Assembly: GCF_030504645.1 (NCBI RefSeq)
Contig: NZ_JAUKWQ010000002.1
Span: forward strand, 186,001-250,000
From: Rhizobium oryzicola
GTDB taxonomy: Bacteria; Pseudomonadota; Alphaproteobacteria; Rhizobiales; Rhizobiaceae
Direction of reading: 5' to 3'
Length of the DNA stretch: 64,000 bases
Part shown: one piece after another, positions 34,291 through 43,168 of the stretch
Numbering within the stretch: position 1 is the first letter of the stretch
Layout of the letters: every line of letters starts with the position of its first letter
Program-made: the position numbers and the translations under genes
The notes under the pieces: generated by a model
The model's database searches: none
Told to the model about the DNA's origin: nothing
The model's input: the letters and a program-made list of their open reading frames with translations, nothing else

Positions 34291-34860
34291 CTAATAGCCG
34301 CAGGCGTGCAGTTGTTTTTCGTAACGGGCGGCCATGCTAGCGGAACGTTGCGCGGCAGCGCGGATGGCGGAGGTGAATTGGCCCCGCGCATAGCCTTTGT
34401 GGCCGGCGTAATAGGCGAGATAAAGGCGGTAGCCGTCATTCAGTGCGATGCCGTTCTGGCGGTTGCTCTTGTTATGGAACCAGGCGACGAAATGGATGGA
34501 ATCGCCGAAATCGGTGCGGCTTGCGCCCCAGCGCCCGGTTTCCCGCTTGTACACGGCCCAGGTGCCGTCCAGCGCCTGCGCATAGCCATAGGCTGTCGAA
34601 AGTCGCTTCCAGGGGATGAAGCCAAGAATGTAAGTGCGGCGCGGCTTGGCATAGGCGCGGAAACCGGATTCGGTATAGATCGTCGCCATCAATACGGGAA
34701 CGGGCACGCCATATTGGCGCGAGGCATGGCGGGCTTCACGCGCCCAGTTGTTGAACAGCCCGTCACGCTGCGCAAAGATGGCGCAGGCATTGTCAATTCT
34801 GCTGGGCGTGCTCGCGCAGCCTACAAGAAAAAGAAGGGCGATGAAAAACGCATAACGCAT
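34291..34860 (-). CDS. Lytic transglycosylase-like lipoprotein (SLT domain)
   Basis: The 189-residue protein has a lipoprotein signal with lipobox LVGC at residues 12-15. The lysozyme-like SLT fold is indicated by VLMATIYTESGFRAYAKP, with E64 as the likely catalytic acid, then STAYGYAQALDGTW and GDSIHFVAWFHNKSNRQNGIALNDGYRLYLAYYAGHKGY (in parts). Such enzymes cleave the glycan strands of peptidoglycan from the outer membrane. It ends 50 bases before the pyruvate-kinase hairpin and appears to be transcribed alone or after ltrA. Confidence 0.88.
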   Translation of the reverse strand: MRYAFFIALLFLVGCASTPSRIDNACAIFAQRDGLFNNWAREARHASRQYGVPVPVLMATIYTESGFRAYAKPRRTYILGFIPWKRLSTAYGYAQALDGTWAVYKRETGRWGASRTDFGDSIHFVAWFHNKSNRQNGIALNDGYRLYLAYYAGHKGYARGQFTSAIRAAAQRSASMAARYEKQLHACGY

Positions 34861-34912
34861 CGCACGATCACTCTGTTTGGCCAGAGCTTACGCGTAAGAA
34901 TTAATGAAACCT

Positions 34913-36118
34913 TTAATGAATGGTGGCCGATCCACTGTCCGGTGTGGAAATGAGCACGTTGCGCAGGATGACGCCAAGCGCCGTGCTGGCGGCGATGCAT
35001 CCGAGCGCCGGGCAGAGATCCATGCCGATGGCGGTTATGCTCACCGTCAGCAGGCTGGATGCCGGCAGTGCGAAACGGCCAGGGCCATGGGCTGCAACGC
35101 GGTCGCGCACGAACCACAGCGCGGCAAGATAGAGCGCGACGGGGATGGCAACGGAGGCTTCGGCGAGGAATTGCGGAAGATGCGATGCCTTGGTGGTCAC
35201 ATCCACCACGACCCCGAAACCTGCACCGGTCGCTGCGCCAGAAGCAAAAATCAGAAAATGGCCGTAACCCCATAGCAGCGTGTGCCGCAGCCCGGGCCGG
35301 TTAAGGTGCCGTTCATCGCCGAAATAGGACCACCAGAGCGAAAAGACGATGACCAGCGAAAACAGCGCCGTCAGCGCAAGTGTGGCGTTGAAACCTGTGG
35401 CGATGTCGCGCAAGGCGGTGGAGCCGGATAGTAGCGTTTCGCCGAGCACGATCAGGTTCAGCAATCCATAGCGCTCGACGATGTGATGGCGGTGCCAGGG
35501 GGTGTTGCTGCTCAACGGTTCGGCAACCGCCGGAACCAGAAGCTCCAGAACCACGCCGACCAGGAAAAGGCCGTAGCCGAGATTTTCGCCGATCGGCTGG
35601 ATGGCGAGAAGCGTGATCCAGTAAATCTGCGTCAGGAAGATGCCGGCTGCGTAGGCCAGCGCCGTTCTCCGCCGGGCGATATCATGGGCCGCCGCGCGCA
35701 GCCACAGCGTAATCATGCCGACCCGCATGATCGAATAGCCGAAGATGACGAGGGTGAAATTGGGAAAGTCGCCAATCACGTTCGGGATGCCAGCCGCTAT
35801 GACCAGAGCGCCCGCCATCAGAAGCATGATCAGCAGGCGATAGGCGGGATCGTCGTTATCATAGGCGGATGCGAACCATGTGAAATTCATCCAGGCCCAC
35901 CAGATCGCGAAGAAGGCCATCAGAAAGGTGATGATCCCTCCCGCCGCGTGGCCTGCCGCAACCGCGTGATGCAGGCCGGCAGCTGCCGAGGCAATGGCAA
36001 TCACCGTCACCAGATCGAACAGCAGTTCCAGCGGTGTCGAAACGCGGTGGTGTTCGTGCGGGTCGCGCGGGTGAAGCGGACGGAGAAACCGCGCCTGAAG
36101 GGTCGTCTTGAGAGCCAA
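34913..36118 (-). CDS. Low-temperature-requirement A (LtrA) family membrane protein
   Basis: The 401-residue protein has about eleven predicted membrane helices. Family signatures include STPLELLFDLVTVIAIA near residue 27, WAWMNFTWFASAYDNDD and HIVERYGLLNLIVLGETLLS. The start is TTG with AAAGGAG seven bases upstream. LtrA was named for Listeria growth at low temperature, but its biochemical role is unresolved. The gene is divergent from the DUF3422 gene. Confidence 0.88.
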   Translation of the reverse strand: MALKTTLQARFLRPLHPRDPHEHHRVSTPLELLFDLVTVIAIASAAAGLHHAVAAGHAAGGIITFLMAFFAIWWAWMNFTWFASAYDNDDPAYRLLIMLLMAGALVIAAGIPNVIGDFPNFTLVIFGYSIMRVGMITLWLRAAAHDIARRRTALAYAAGIFLTQIYWITLLAIQPIGENLGYGLFLVGVVLELLVPAVAEPLSSNTPWHRHHIVERYGLLNLIVLGETLLSGSTALRDIATGFNATLALTALFSLVIVFSLWWSYFGDERHLNRPGLRHTLLWGYGHFLIFASGAATGAGFGVVVDVTTKASHLPQFLAEASVAIPVALYLAALWFVRDRVAAHGPGRFALPASSLLTVSITAIGMDLCPALGCIAASTALGVILRNVLISTPDSGSATIH

Positions 36119-36273
36119 ACCTATCTCCTTTGCAAACCGCTCCCTTTCTTTGCAAAGAATTTATTGTCAGCACAAGCGCCCGTGCTACGGTCACGCCATT
36201 ACGGCTCGCCCACGTCGTCCGGAACTTGTGATGCGAGGGGTGAATATTTTATTGCATGCCGCGGGAGCCCAGA

Positions 36274-37560
36274 ATGGCAAAGCGCAGTTTTTCGTTTCCC
36301 GCAGCTCAACAGCGGTCGCGCGCGCTGGGGGAAATTCACTCTCGCCCCTATACACTGGTGTCGCTGCCGCGGGTGATTTTCCAGCTTGCTTTTCTGACGG
36401 AAGCCGATTTTGCTGCGGATCAAGCAATTCTGGCGGATCTGTCGCTGGGGCAGGGTGTGCCGGCGCCGGCACCCGATACCAATCACCATACGATGAACTG
36501 GGGCAGTGGGACGCTGCGCTGGGAACGGCACACGGAATTCTCAACCTATTTCTGGGACAGTCCCGCACCGACGACATTTGGTGCCGATATTCCCTTCAAT
36601 CCATTCGGAGCAAGCTTCAAGGCGCCAGGCCCCTTTATCTCGGGGGTGCGGATCGAGATTCGCCCTGACGACGCCTCGGTCGAGGACGTTCTTGTCCATT
36701 TCGATGCGACCAGTCTTTGCCGCAGCATCGTGGCGGATGGGCAGGCCACTGTCATTACGGATTTCCGGCAGGATGGTGATGGGCTGACCAAATTCCTCAT
36801 TCTCGACCGGGGGATCAGTGACGGTGCCCGCGGTGCGCTCGTCCAGCGCCTGCTTGATATCGAAACCTATCGGACACTCGCGATGATGGGGCTGCCGCTT
36901 GCCCAGACTCTCTCTCCGGAAATCCGCCAGATCGAAAATGGCCTGACCACCATCACACAGCGCATGAGGCAGCACGCCCGCCGGGATGCTGATGCCATGC
37001 TGACGGAGATCACGCATCTGGCTGCCGAGCTGGAGGCGAATGCCGCGCTCAGCCTCTATCGCTTCGGGGCCAGTCGCGCCTATTACAATATCGTGCTGGA
37101 GCGCGTTGCCACGCTTTCAGAAAAGGCCGTCGGCGGCAACGAGACACTTGGCGGCTTCCTGCAGCGACGCTTAGCGCCCGCCATGCGGACATGCCAATCG
37201 GTGGAGGAGCGTCAGGCGAATCTATCCCGCAAATTGGCGCGCGCGACATCCCTTCTGCGCAGCTGGATTGATGTTGATCTGCAGAAGTTCAATACGGAGC
37301 TTTTGCATTCGATGAATCAGAGGGCGCAATTGCAGCTTCGCTTGCAACAGACGGTGGAAGGTCTCTCAGTTGCGGCAATTTCCTATTATGTGATCGGACT
37401 GATCGGCCATCTTGCCGAGTTGGGGCATGAGGCCGGTCTGGTGCTTCCGGCTGAAAGTCTGACTGGTGCGGCCGTTCCGCTGGTTGTTCTGGCTGTCTGG
37501 TGGACGGTAAGCCGCATCCGCAAGCGCCATGAGGACCACGACGGGACCCACGGTGCCTGA
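36274..37560 (+). CDS. DUF3422-family protein with C-terminal membrane anchor
   Basis: The 428-residue protein starts at MAKRSFSFPAAQQRSRALGEIHSR and has features of the DUF3422 family: HTMNWGSGTLRWERHTEFSTYFW in parts, AHTLSPEIRQIENGL-like segments and a coiled stretch with QARATSLLRS. A pair of membrane helices (AISYYVIGLIGHLAEL and AAVPLVVLAVWWTV) lies near the C-terminus. The family is frequent in proteobacteria and resembles a cytosolic domain tethered to the membrane. No function is established. GGGAG lies six bases before the ATG. Confidence 0.85.
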   Translation: MAKRSFSFPAAQQRSRALGEIHSRPYTLVSLPRVIFQLAFLTEADFAADQAILADLSLGQGVPAPAPDTNHHTMNWGSGTLRWERHTEFSTYFWDSPAPTTFGADIPFNPFGASFKAPGPFISGVRIEIRPDDASVEDVLVHFDATSLCRSIVADGQATVITDFRQDGDGLTKFLILDRGISDGARGALVQRLLDIETYRTLAMMGLPLAQTLSPEIRQIENGLTTITQRMRQHARRDADAMLTEITHLAAELEANAALSLYRFGASRAYYNIVLERVATLSEKAVGGNETLGGFLQRRLAPAMRTCQSVEERQANLSRKLARATSLLRSWIDVDLQKFNTELLHSMNQRAQLQLRLQQTVEGLSVAAISYYVIGLIGHLAELGHEAGLVLPAESLTGAAVPLVVLAVWWTVSRIRKRHEDHDGTHGA

Positions 37561-37578
37561 CGCCGACACAGGAAGCGG

Positions 37579-38160
37579 TCAGAACGCTTCCATGCGGTGC
37601 TTTACCTTGGCGAGGAAGGCTGCGCGCGTCTCCTCCGTGCAGTTGTTCATGTCGTAGTGGGCCAGGAATTCCACCGGCGCGCCGATCTTGATCTGCACGC
37701 GGATCACCCGCTTGATGATCTTCTTGGGCGGATTTCCGGCCAGAAATGCACGCATCGGCGTCGCGCCATAGGTCACCACTGCCGACAGCTTCTGGATATG
37801 GCGCAGCGTCGGCGTCAGCTTGCCGTCTTTCAGCGCGAAGGAGACGCCGGGCAGCCAGACCCGGTCGAAATAGCCCTTCAGCATGGCCGGAAAACCAAAA
37901 TTCCAGATCGGTGTGCAGATGACCAGCGCCTCAGCCGCCATCAGGCGATCCACATGGCTTTTTACGGGGCCGAGATTGTCCGGGTAATCATGATAGATGC
38001 GGCGCTCGTCGGCCGTCAGAACCGGGTTGAAGCCTTCCGCGTAGAGGTCGCAGCCATCGACCTCGTGACCGGCTTTTTTCAGGCTTTCGCAGGTCTGGCG
38101 ATAGAGCGCCTTGCCATAGCTTTCTTCGACGGGGTGGGAGTGAAGGACGAGCACGCGCAT
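37579..38160 (-). CDS. NAD(P)H-dependent quinone oxidoreductase (flavodoxin fold)
   Basis: The 193-residue flavoprotein has the NQO/KefF-type signature MRVLVLHSHPVEESYGKALYR, the mid-region ALVICTPIWNFGFPAMLKGYFDRVW that contacts flavin, and TYGATPMRAFLAGNPPKK. It most likely reduces quinones by two electrons in the cytoplasm. It is convergent with the DUF3422 gene, with 18 bases between the stop codons. Confidence 0.87.
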   Translation of the reverse strand: MRVLVLHSHPVEESYGKALYRQTCESLKKAGHEVDGCDLYAEGFNPVLTADERRIYHDYPDNLGPVKSHVDRLMAAEALVICTPIWNFGFPAMLKGYFDRVWLPGVSFALKDGKLTPTLRHIQKLSAVVTYGATPMRAFLAGNPPKKIIKRVIRVQIKIGAPVEFLAHYDMNNCTEETRAAFLAKVKHRMEAF

Positions 38161-38392
38161 ATAGTCAAAGCTCCAAATCGTTGCCCACCGTTTGCCGATG
38201 GGGTTCAGTTCAAAACTTCCGCGCCGTTTGTCCCAACCGCTTTACCCTGCGCCGCCAATCCGAGGGTTTGAAGCTGCCATGTGTTTGATTGCATGAGCCG
38301 GTTCACCCGGCCGGGAGTACCTTCGGAATGGATGTGGTGGCGGTTTCAATTTTCGTGCTTTCGACTGGCTCCGTCAGGCCCTTTTTCTTTCC

Positions 38393-38477
38393 GTCATCCT
38401 CGGGCTTGACCCGAGGATCCATCACCTTTGTATTGTCGGCGATGTTGATGGATGGTCGGGTCAAGCCCGACCATGAC
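38393..38477. repeat. Mirror pair of GTCAT hairpins with compensatory stem changes
   Basis: ATCCTCGGG-CTTGA-CCCGAGGAT (38396-38418) and ATGGTCGGG-TCAAG-CCCGACCAT (38452-38474) are two hairpins in inverted orientation. Read on opposite strands they are the same element (GTCAT..TCGGGCTTGACCCGA..ATCCATC), but CC/GG in one stem is GG/CC in the other. It lies between the quinone reductase start and the FAD oxidase stop; the rest of the 333-base gap shows nothing else. Confidence 0.75.
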
Positions 38478-38493
38478 GCCGAGAAAGGGGCGA

Positions 38494-39909
38494 TTATTCC
38501 CCCGCTTCGGCAAAGGCCTGCAAGCCGGGAAAGAGGTAATTCTTGCCCGCCTTGAAATCGAAATCGGGATTGTCCCAGGCAATCATCTTGCCGGGGTTCA
38601 GCAGGCCCTGGGGGTCGGTCTCCTTCTTGAAGGAAAGCTGAACTTCATCCGTCTGCTTCATGCCGCCTTCTTCCAGCGTATAGCGGTGCGGGTTGAAGAT
38701 CGGGCAGCCATTGTCCTCGTGGATGCGGATGATTTCTTCCAGCCGCTCCTTCGTGGTGTAGCGCACCAGCGGCAGGCCGGAGCACTGCATGCGGCCATCG
38801 AACTTCAGGAATTCCAGATGGCCCGGCACTTCGTCGCCAAAGATCTGCACCATCTTGCCGACCTTCCCCACATGGTCCGGGCTCGGATACTGCACCTGCA
38901 GATAGGTGAAGGTGGGGTCCACCTTCAGCGCGCGCAGCGTCGTATGGTTCCAGCAGAGTTCATAGGCATGCGGAATGCCCTTCATGCTTTCCACCTTGTC
39001 GGAGCGGAACAGCAGTTCGCCCTTCATGCGCTCCGTCAGGGCCGTGAAGGCATCGATGGAGTGGGGCGCGACCATGACAACCACAATCGACTGGCCGCGA
39101 TGGCGGATGAACGGCTTGTGGCGCGGGAAGTAATCATACGGGATCGGTGCTGCGATCGGCGCTACTTCCTTCAGCAGCAGGCCGTTCTTATGCGCCAGCG
39201 TATCGGCGAAGCGAACCGCATCCATGTAGTCGTCATAGCCGACCAGCACATCCACCCAGTCGTAAGCTGGTGCGAGCGGCATTTCCACTTCGGTGATGAT
39301 GCCATTGGTGCCATAGGCATGGGTTACCTTCTGCAGGTCCCAGGCGGTCAGGTCGAGAACGCGGGGTTCGGCTTCCATGGTGACGACGCGGAGCCGCAGG
39401 ATGTTGCCAAGGTCGCGAAGACCGCCCCAATGGATCGAGCCGACGCCGCCGGAGCCGCCGGCGATGAAGCCGCCAATGGTGGCCGTCTGGGCCGTCGAGG
39501 GGTGGAAGCGCAGTTCCTGGCCGGAATGGGCCTTGGTCTGCTTATCGAGTTCGGAAATCACAATGCCGGGCTCGCAGATGACGCGGCCGGGATGGATCTC
39601 CTTCACCTTGTTCATGTTGATGAGGTTCAACACGATCCCACCGGACAGCGGCATGGCCTGGCCGTAATTGCCAGTGCCGGCGCCGCGCGGCGTGATCGGC
39701 ACGCCATGGGCGAAGGCCACTTTCAGCGTGCGGATGACCTCTTCCTCGGACTTCGGCGAGACGACGAGATCGGCCGTCACATTGTCCAGCTCGGCTTTGA
39801 GGATCGGCGAATACCAATAGAAGTCCCGGCTTTTCTGGCGCACCAGGGCCGGATTGTCCTCCACGGCGATGCCCTCCAGATCCTTCTTGATTTGCGCGTA
39901 ATCGGCCAT
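38494..39909 (-). CDS. FAD-binding oxidase (PCMH-type, D-lactate/glycolate oxidase-like)
   Basis: The 471-residue protein has an FAD PCMH domain in its N-terminal half: VPITPRGAGTGNYGQAMPLSGGIVLNLINMNK, in parts, for FAD binding, and GGFIAGGSGGVGSIHWG for the pyrophosphate. The C-terminal half is like FAD-linked oxidases that act on 2-hydroxy acids. The start is either the ATG at 39909 or a GTG at 39918 that overlaps the deaminase stop as GTGA. Located in the deaminase/ABC operon, it may oxidise a product of the N-heterocycle pathway. Confidence 0.83.
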   Translation of the reverse strand: MADYAQIKKDLEGIAVEDNPALVRQKSRDFYWYSPILKAELDNVTADLVVSPKSEEEVIRTLKVAFAHGVPITPRGAGTGNYGQAMPLSGGIVLNLINMNKVKEIHPGRVICEPGIVISELDKQTKAHSGQELRFHPSTAQTATIGGFIAGGSGGVGSIHWGGLRDLGNILRLRVVTMEAEPRVLDLTAWDLQKVTHAYGTNGIITEVEMPLAPAYDWVDVLVGYDDYMDAVRFADTLAHKNGLLLKEVAPIAAPIPYDYFPRHKPFIRHRGQSIVVVMVAPHSIDAFTALTERMKGELLFRSDKVESMKGIPHAYELCWNHTTLRALKVDPTFTYLQVQYPSPDHVGKVGKMVQIFGDEVPGHLEFLKFDGRMQCSGLPLVRYTTKERLEEIIRIHEDNGCPIFNPHRYTLEEGGMKQTDEVQLSFKKETDPQGLLNPGKMIAWDNPDFDFKAGKNYLFPGLQAFAEAGE

Positions 39910-39914
39910 GGCAC

Positions 39915-41222
39915 TCACTTCGTCATGATTGGGTCAAGGTCGCGGTAATCCGGCAGGCGGCGGTCGATGCCCATGCCATTCCGCATCACGATGCGGTCCG
40001 CCTGCGGACGGGAAAGGAATTCGCTCCAGCGACGCGCGCTGAACAGGATGAGATCGGCGGGTAAGCCCGCCTTGATGCGCCCGATATCCGGACGTCCCAG
40101 AATATCCGCAGGCGTGGTGGTGACGACGCGGGCGGCGTCCGTCAAAGGGTGATCGAGGTGCAGGATGCGCACGGATTCGCGAAACACTTCCACGCCATCC
40201 AGATCGCCATAGGCATAGAAGGGGTCGCGGGTGTTGTCGGAGGCGACGGCCGTCTTCACGCCAGCAGCCGCGAGTTCATGGAACAAAGTGACGCCACGCC
40301 AGCGCGGCGTGCGGCCCGCATGACGATCCTGAAGATACATGTTGCACATGGGCAGCGACACGACGGAGAGACCGGCCTTCGCCACGAGGTCTATCGTCTG
40401 CTTGGCAAGATCATCGTCCTGACGCGCCAGCGAGCAGCAGTGCCCGACGGTGACGGCGCCTTCAAAGCTGGTCTTCAGCTTGATTTCGGCAATGGTCTTG
40501 AGGGTGAGGACCTGTTTGTCCTCGGTCTCGTCCACATGAAGGTCCACATCGAGGCCATTGTCGCTGGCCGCCTTGAACAGGGTTTCAAGGATCAGTTCGA
40601 AATCCGGCAGGATGCGGGTGGCACCCCCAAGCAGCCCGCCATGCTGTTTGGTGACCGATACGATATCGCCGAAGACGGTTTCATCCAGCACCAGATCCAG
40701 CGGCAACAGCGAAACCGCTTGCAGCTCAATCTTGTCCTTCCAGGCCTCGCGAACTTCAGCGAAAACCTCATAGGAAATCCGGTGCTGCGGCACAGGGCTA
40801 TCGAGATGCGTGCGGATCAGCTTGGTGCCGTGCGCATAGGCTGACTTCAGCGAGAATTCCATGCGGGCGCGCACGTCATCGGCAGACCAGTTGGCGGCCC
40901 GGTCGGCGCCGACATTTTCCAGCGCACCGATGAAGCTGCCATCCGGGTTGGAGCGGCGTTCCCAGATATGGCCCTTGTCCAGATGGGTGTGCATGTCCAC
41001 CGTGCAGGGCCAGACCATGCCGTCGCGCAGATCGACGCGCGGAAGGGCCGCTGGTGCCGTGCCGGGTGCCAGGATGCTCTCGACCTTGCCCTCGGCGATC
41101 ACCAGATCGGCGGAGAACAGACCTTCCTTGGCCGGTGCCGTAAAACCCTCCACGGTGACGGCAGACAGCGTGGCATTGGCCAGCACGAAATGAGGGGCGT
41201 TGGGCAGGTCGCAGAAGCTCAT
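39915..41222 (-). CDS. Cytosine-deaminase-like amidohydrolase
   Basis: The 435-residue protein resembles CodA: metal-binding HTHLDKGHIWERR (near residue 77), DVDLHVDETEDKQ, VGHCCSLA and ASDNTRDPFYAYGDLDGV. The HCHLD, HCDE, GHC and SxDD motifs of E. coli CodA are matched in order. The expected reaction is hydrolytic deamination of cytosine or of a related pyrimidine such as 5-methylcytosine or a creatinine-like ring. Its position before a permease gene (one-base overlap) suggests the ring is imported by the adjacent ABC system. Confidence 0.83.
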   Translation of the reverse strand: MSFCDLPNAPHFVLANATLSAVTVEGFTAPAKEGLFSADLVIAEGKVESILAPGTAPAALPRVDLRDGMVWPCTVDMHTHLDKGHIWERRSNPDGSFIGALENVGADRAANWSADDVRARMEFSLKSAYAHGTKLIRTHLDSPVPQHRISYEVFAEVREAWKDKIELQAVSLLPLDLVLDETVFGDIVSVTKQHGGLLGGATRILPDFELILETLFKAASDNGLDVDLHVDETEDKQVLTLKTIAEIKLKTSFEGAVTVGHCCSLARQDDDLAKQTIDLVAKAGLSVVSLPMCNMYLQDRHAGRTPRWRGVTLFHELAAAGVKTAVASDNTRDPFYAYGDLDGVEVFRESVRILHLDHPLTDAARVVTTTPADILGRPDIGRIKAGLPADLILFSARRWSEFLSRPQADRIVMRNGMGIDRRLPDYRDLDPIMTK

Positions 41223-42043
41223 CAGTTTTCTCGTTTCAGGCTGCTCTCATGCCAGCGATGCAGGCTGAGCCAGGCGATGAAGGATGTGATGCCGAAGATG
41301 ACAACCCCGAGCAGCGACAACAGGATCAGCGCTGCAAACAGGCGGGGAATGTTCAGCCGGTATTGGGCTTCCAGTAGGCGAAAGGCGAGGCCGGAACCGG
41401 CACCGGCAGAGCCCGCCGCAAATTCCGCCACCACCGCGGCAATCAGCGACAAACCGCCGCCGATGCGAAGGCCGGTCATAAAGTAAGGAAGCGAAGCGGG
41501 AAGCTTCAGGTAGATCAGCGTCTGCCAGCGGGATGCGCCATAGAGATCGAACAGGTTCAACAGGTTATGATCGACGCTCTTCAGCCCCTGCACCATGTTG
41601 GACAGAATAGGGAAGAAAGCGACGAGGAAGGCGCAGATCAACAACGCCACCTGCGTCGTCGGCGCATAGATCAGGATCAGCGGGGCGATTGCCACGATCG
41701 GCGTGACCTGCAGAATGACCGCGATGGGATAAAAGGCCGTCTCGATCCATTTCGACTGGATGAGGAAGATGGCGATGCCGACACCGCCGACCAGCGCCAA
41801 GGCCAGCGCCGCCATGGTGATCTGCGTGGTCACCCAAAGCGCAGGCGCCAGCGTGCCCCAGTCCTTCACCAGCGAGGCGCCGACGGCGGCGGGGCCGGGC
41901 AGGATATATTGCGGCACGCCGGTCGCGGTAATCAGGATCTGCCAGAGCAGGATGAGCGCTACGACAACCGCGATCGGGATCAGGATGCGCAGCATGGTGT
42001 CGCGATGGCGCTGGGTGAGGGAAGGGGATGCGGCGTTGCTCAT
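41222..42043 (-). CDS. ABC transporter permease (SsuC/ThiX/TauC-like)
   Basis: The 273-residue protein starts at MSNAASPSLTQRHRDT; the ATG overlaps the ATPase stop codon by one base (TCATC on the plus strand). It has six predicted membrane helices and the EAA-type loop YGASRWQTLIYLKLPASLPYFMTGLRIG. The type is the NitT/TauT importer permease. It is co-transcribed with the ATPase upstream and the deaminase downstream. Confidence 0.88.
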   Translation of the reverse strand: MSNAASPSLTQRHRDTMLRILIPIAVVVALILLWQILITATGVPQYILPGPAAVGASLVKDWGTLAPALWVTTQITMAALALALVGGVGIAIFLIQSKWIETAFYPIAVILQVTPIVAIAPLILIYAPTTQVALLICAFLVAFFPILSNMVQGLKSVDHNLLNLFDLYGASRWQTLIYLKLPASLPYFMTGLRIGGGLSLIAAVVAEFAAGSAGAGSGLAFRLLEAQYRLNIPRLFAALILLSLLGVVIFGITSFIAWLSLHRWHESSLKREN

Positions 42044-42882
42044 CAATGCATCTCCATGGCGGCGGCTTCGGGACCGCCAATCGCTTCCAGAAGGGAGGCG
42101 GACACCTTTTCGCAGGCGGCGCGATACTCTTCCGATGTGCGATAAAGCGGCCCGCGCTCCAGGCTTGTCTGAAGCGGGAAATCCGCATGGACGCGGCCGG
42201 GCCGTGCTTTCATGACCACGATGCGGTTGGACAAATAGGCGCTTTCGAAGACGGAATGGGTGACGAAGATGACGGTAATGCCGGTCTCGCGCCACAGCCG
42301 CAGCACGTCGTCGTTCAGCTTCTGGCGGGTGATTTCGTCGAGTGCCGCAAAGGGCTCGTCCATCAGAAGCAGCTTCGGTTTGGTCACCAGCGCGCGGGCA
42401 ATCGAGACGCGCATCTTCATGCCGCCCGAGAGCTCGCGCGGATAGGCCTTGGCGAAATCCTTCAGGCCCACCGTTTCCAGCGCGGCCGTGATCGCATCGG
42501 AAGCATCTGCCTTGGATACGCCTTTCAGGCGCAGCGGCAGGTAGACATTGCCGAACACCGTCTGCCAGGGCATCAGCGTCGGCTCCTGGAAGACGAAGGA
42601 GATATCGCCGTCGGGTAAGCCCTTGGAGTTGATACGGGAACTCGGCCAGTCGATCGAGCCTGTCGTGACGTCGCCAAGCCCCGAGATGATCCTGAGCGCT
42701 GTGGACTTGCCGCAGCCGGAGGGGCCGAGCAGGCTCACGAACTCGCCACCCTCCACGGTCAGCGACATATCCGATAGCGCCAGCGTGCCGCTGGAGAAGC
42801 TCTTGGAAACATTGCGCATCGTCACAAGCGGGCGCTTGTGCGTTGTGCTGGGTGGTGGCTCTTGCGATTGCAAATCTGTCAT
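42043..42882 (-). CDS. ABC transporter ATP-binding protein (SsuB/TauB-like)
   Basis: The 279-residue protein has Walker A GPSGCGKSTALR, Q-loop FVFQEPTLMPWQTVFGNVYLPL, signature LSGGMKMRVSIARAL, Walker B LLLMDEPFAALDE and switch HSVFES. It belongs to the NitT/TauT importer ATPase group. It precedes the permease. A mosaic repeat separates it from the binding protein gene on the upstream side, so the binding protein may be more highly expressed from the shared promoter. Confidence 0.9.
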   Translation of the reverse strand: MTDLQSQEPPPSTTHKRPLVTMRNVSKSFSSGTLALSDMSLTVEGGEFVSLLGPSGCGKSTALRIISGLGDVTTGSIDWPSSRINSKGLPDGDISFVFQEPTLMPWQTVFGNVYLPLRLKGVSKADASDAITAALETVGLKDFAKAYPRELSGGMKMRVSIARALVTKPKLLLMDEPFAALDEITRQKLNDDVLRLWRETGITVIFVTHSVFESAYLSNRIVVMKARPGRVHADFPLQTSLERGPLYRTSEEYRAACEKVSASLLEAIGGPEAAAMEMH

Positions 42883-42944
42883 TCCGTCACGCGATCAAGG
42901 GGCGGGCATTCGGCACTTTCTTGGATACGAAGAGGGTATAGGTA

Positions 42945-43150
42945 CCCCCCTCTGTCCAGCCAGACATCTCCCCCACAAGGGGGGAGATCAGTTGCGGGAA
43001 CCATCCTCTTCCCGTCTCATGCTGAGTTTGAGGAAACGGTTCTCTCGATAAGTCACGTGCCCCAAGTGCCAAGGCTGCAGGACTCTGAGGCGCTTGCCTC
43101 TTGCTGATCTCCCCCCTTGTGGGGGAGATGTCCGGCAGGACAGAGGGGGG
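42945..43150. repeat. RIME-like mosaic repeat, copy 4
   Basis: The left half CCCCCCTCTGTCCAGCC and CTCCCCCACAAGGGGGGAG is mirrored by the right half CTCCCCCCTTGTGGGGGAG and CCGGCAGGACAGAGGGGGG. This is the most symmetrical copy in the window. It fills the gap between the ATPase and binding-protein genes inside the operon. Confidence 0.8.
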
Positions 43151-43168
43151 CGATGTACTACTCTCAGT

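Noticed and set aside
34887..34925. Possible PHO box upstream of the lytic transglycosylase (two TTCATTAA words) and the palindrome CTTACGCGTAAG
   Set aside because: The repeat period is 12 bases, not 11, and the words do not match the CTGTCAT half-site; the palindrome alone is not diagnostic.
36129..36156. Two TTTGCAAA palindromes 20 bases apart before ltrA
   Set aside because: The nearer copy overlaps the Shine-Dalgarno and no divergent regulator gene is present; likely chance in a purine-rich stretch.
36231..36260. GGAAC word upstream of the DUF3422 gene as an EcfG promoter
   Set aside because: No CGTT-like -10 element lies 16 or 17 bases downstream.
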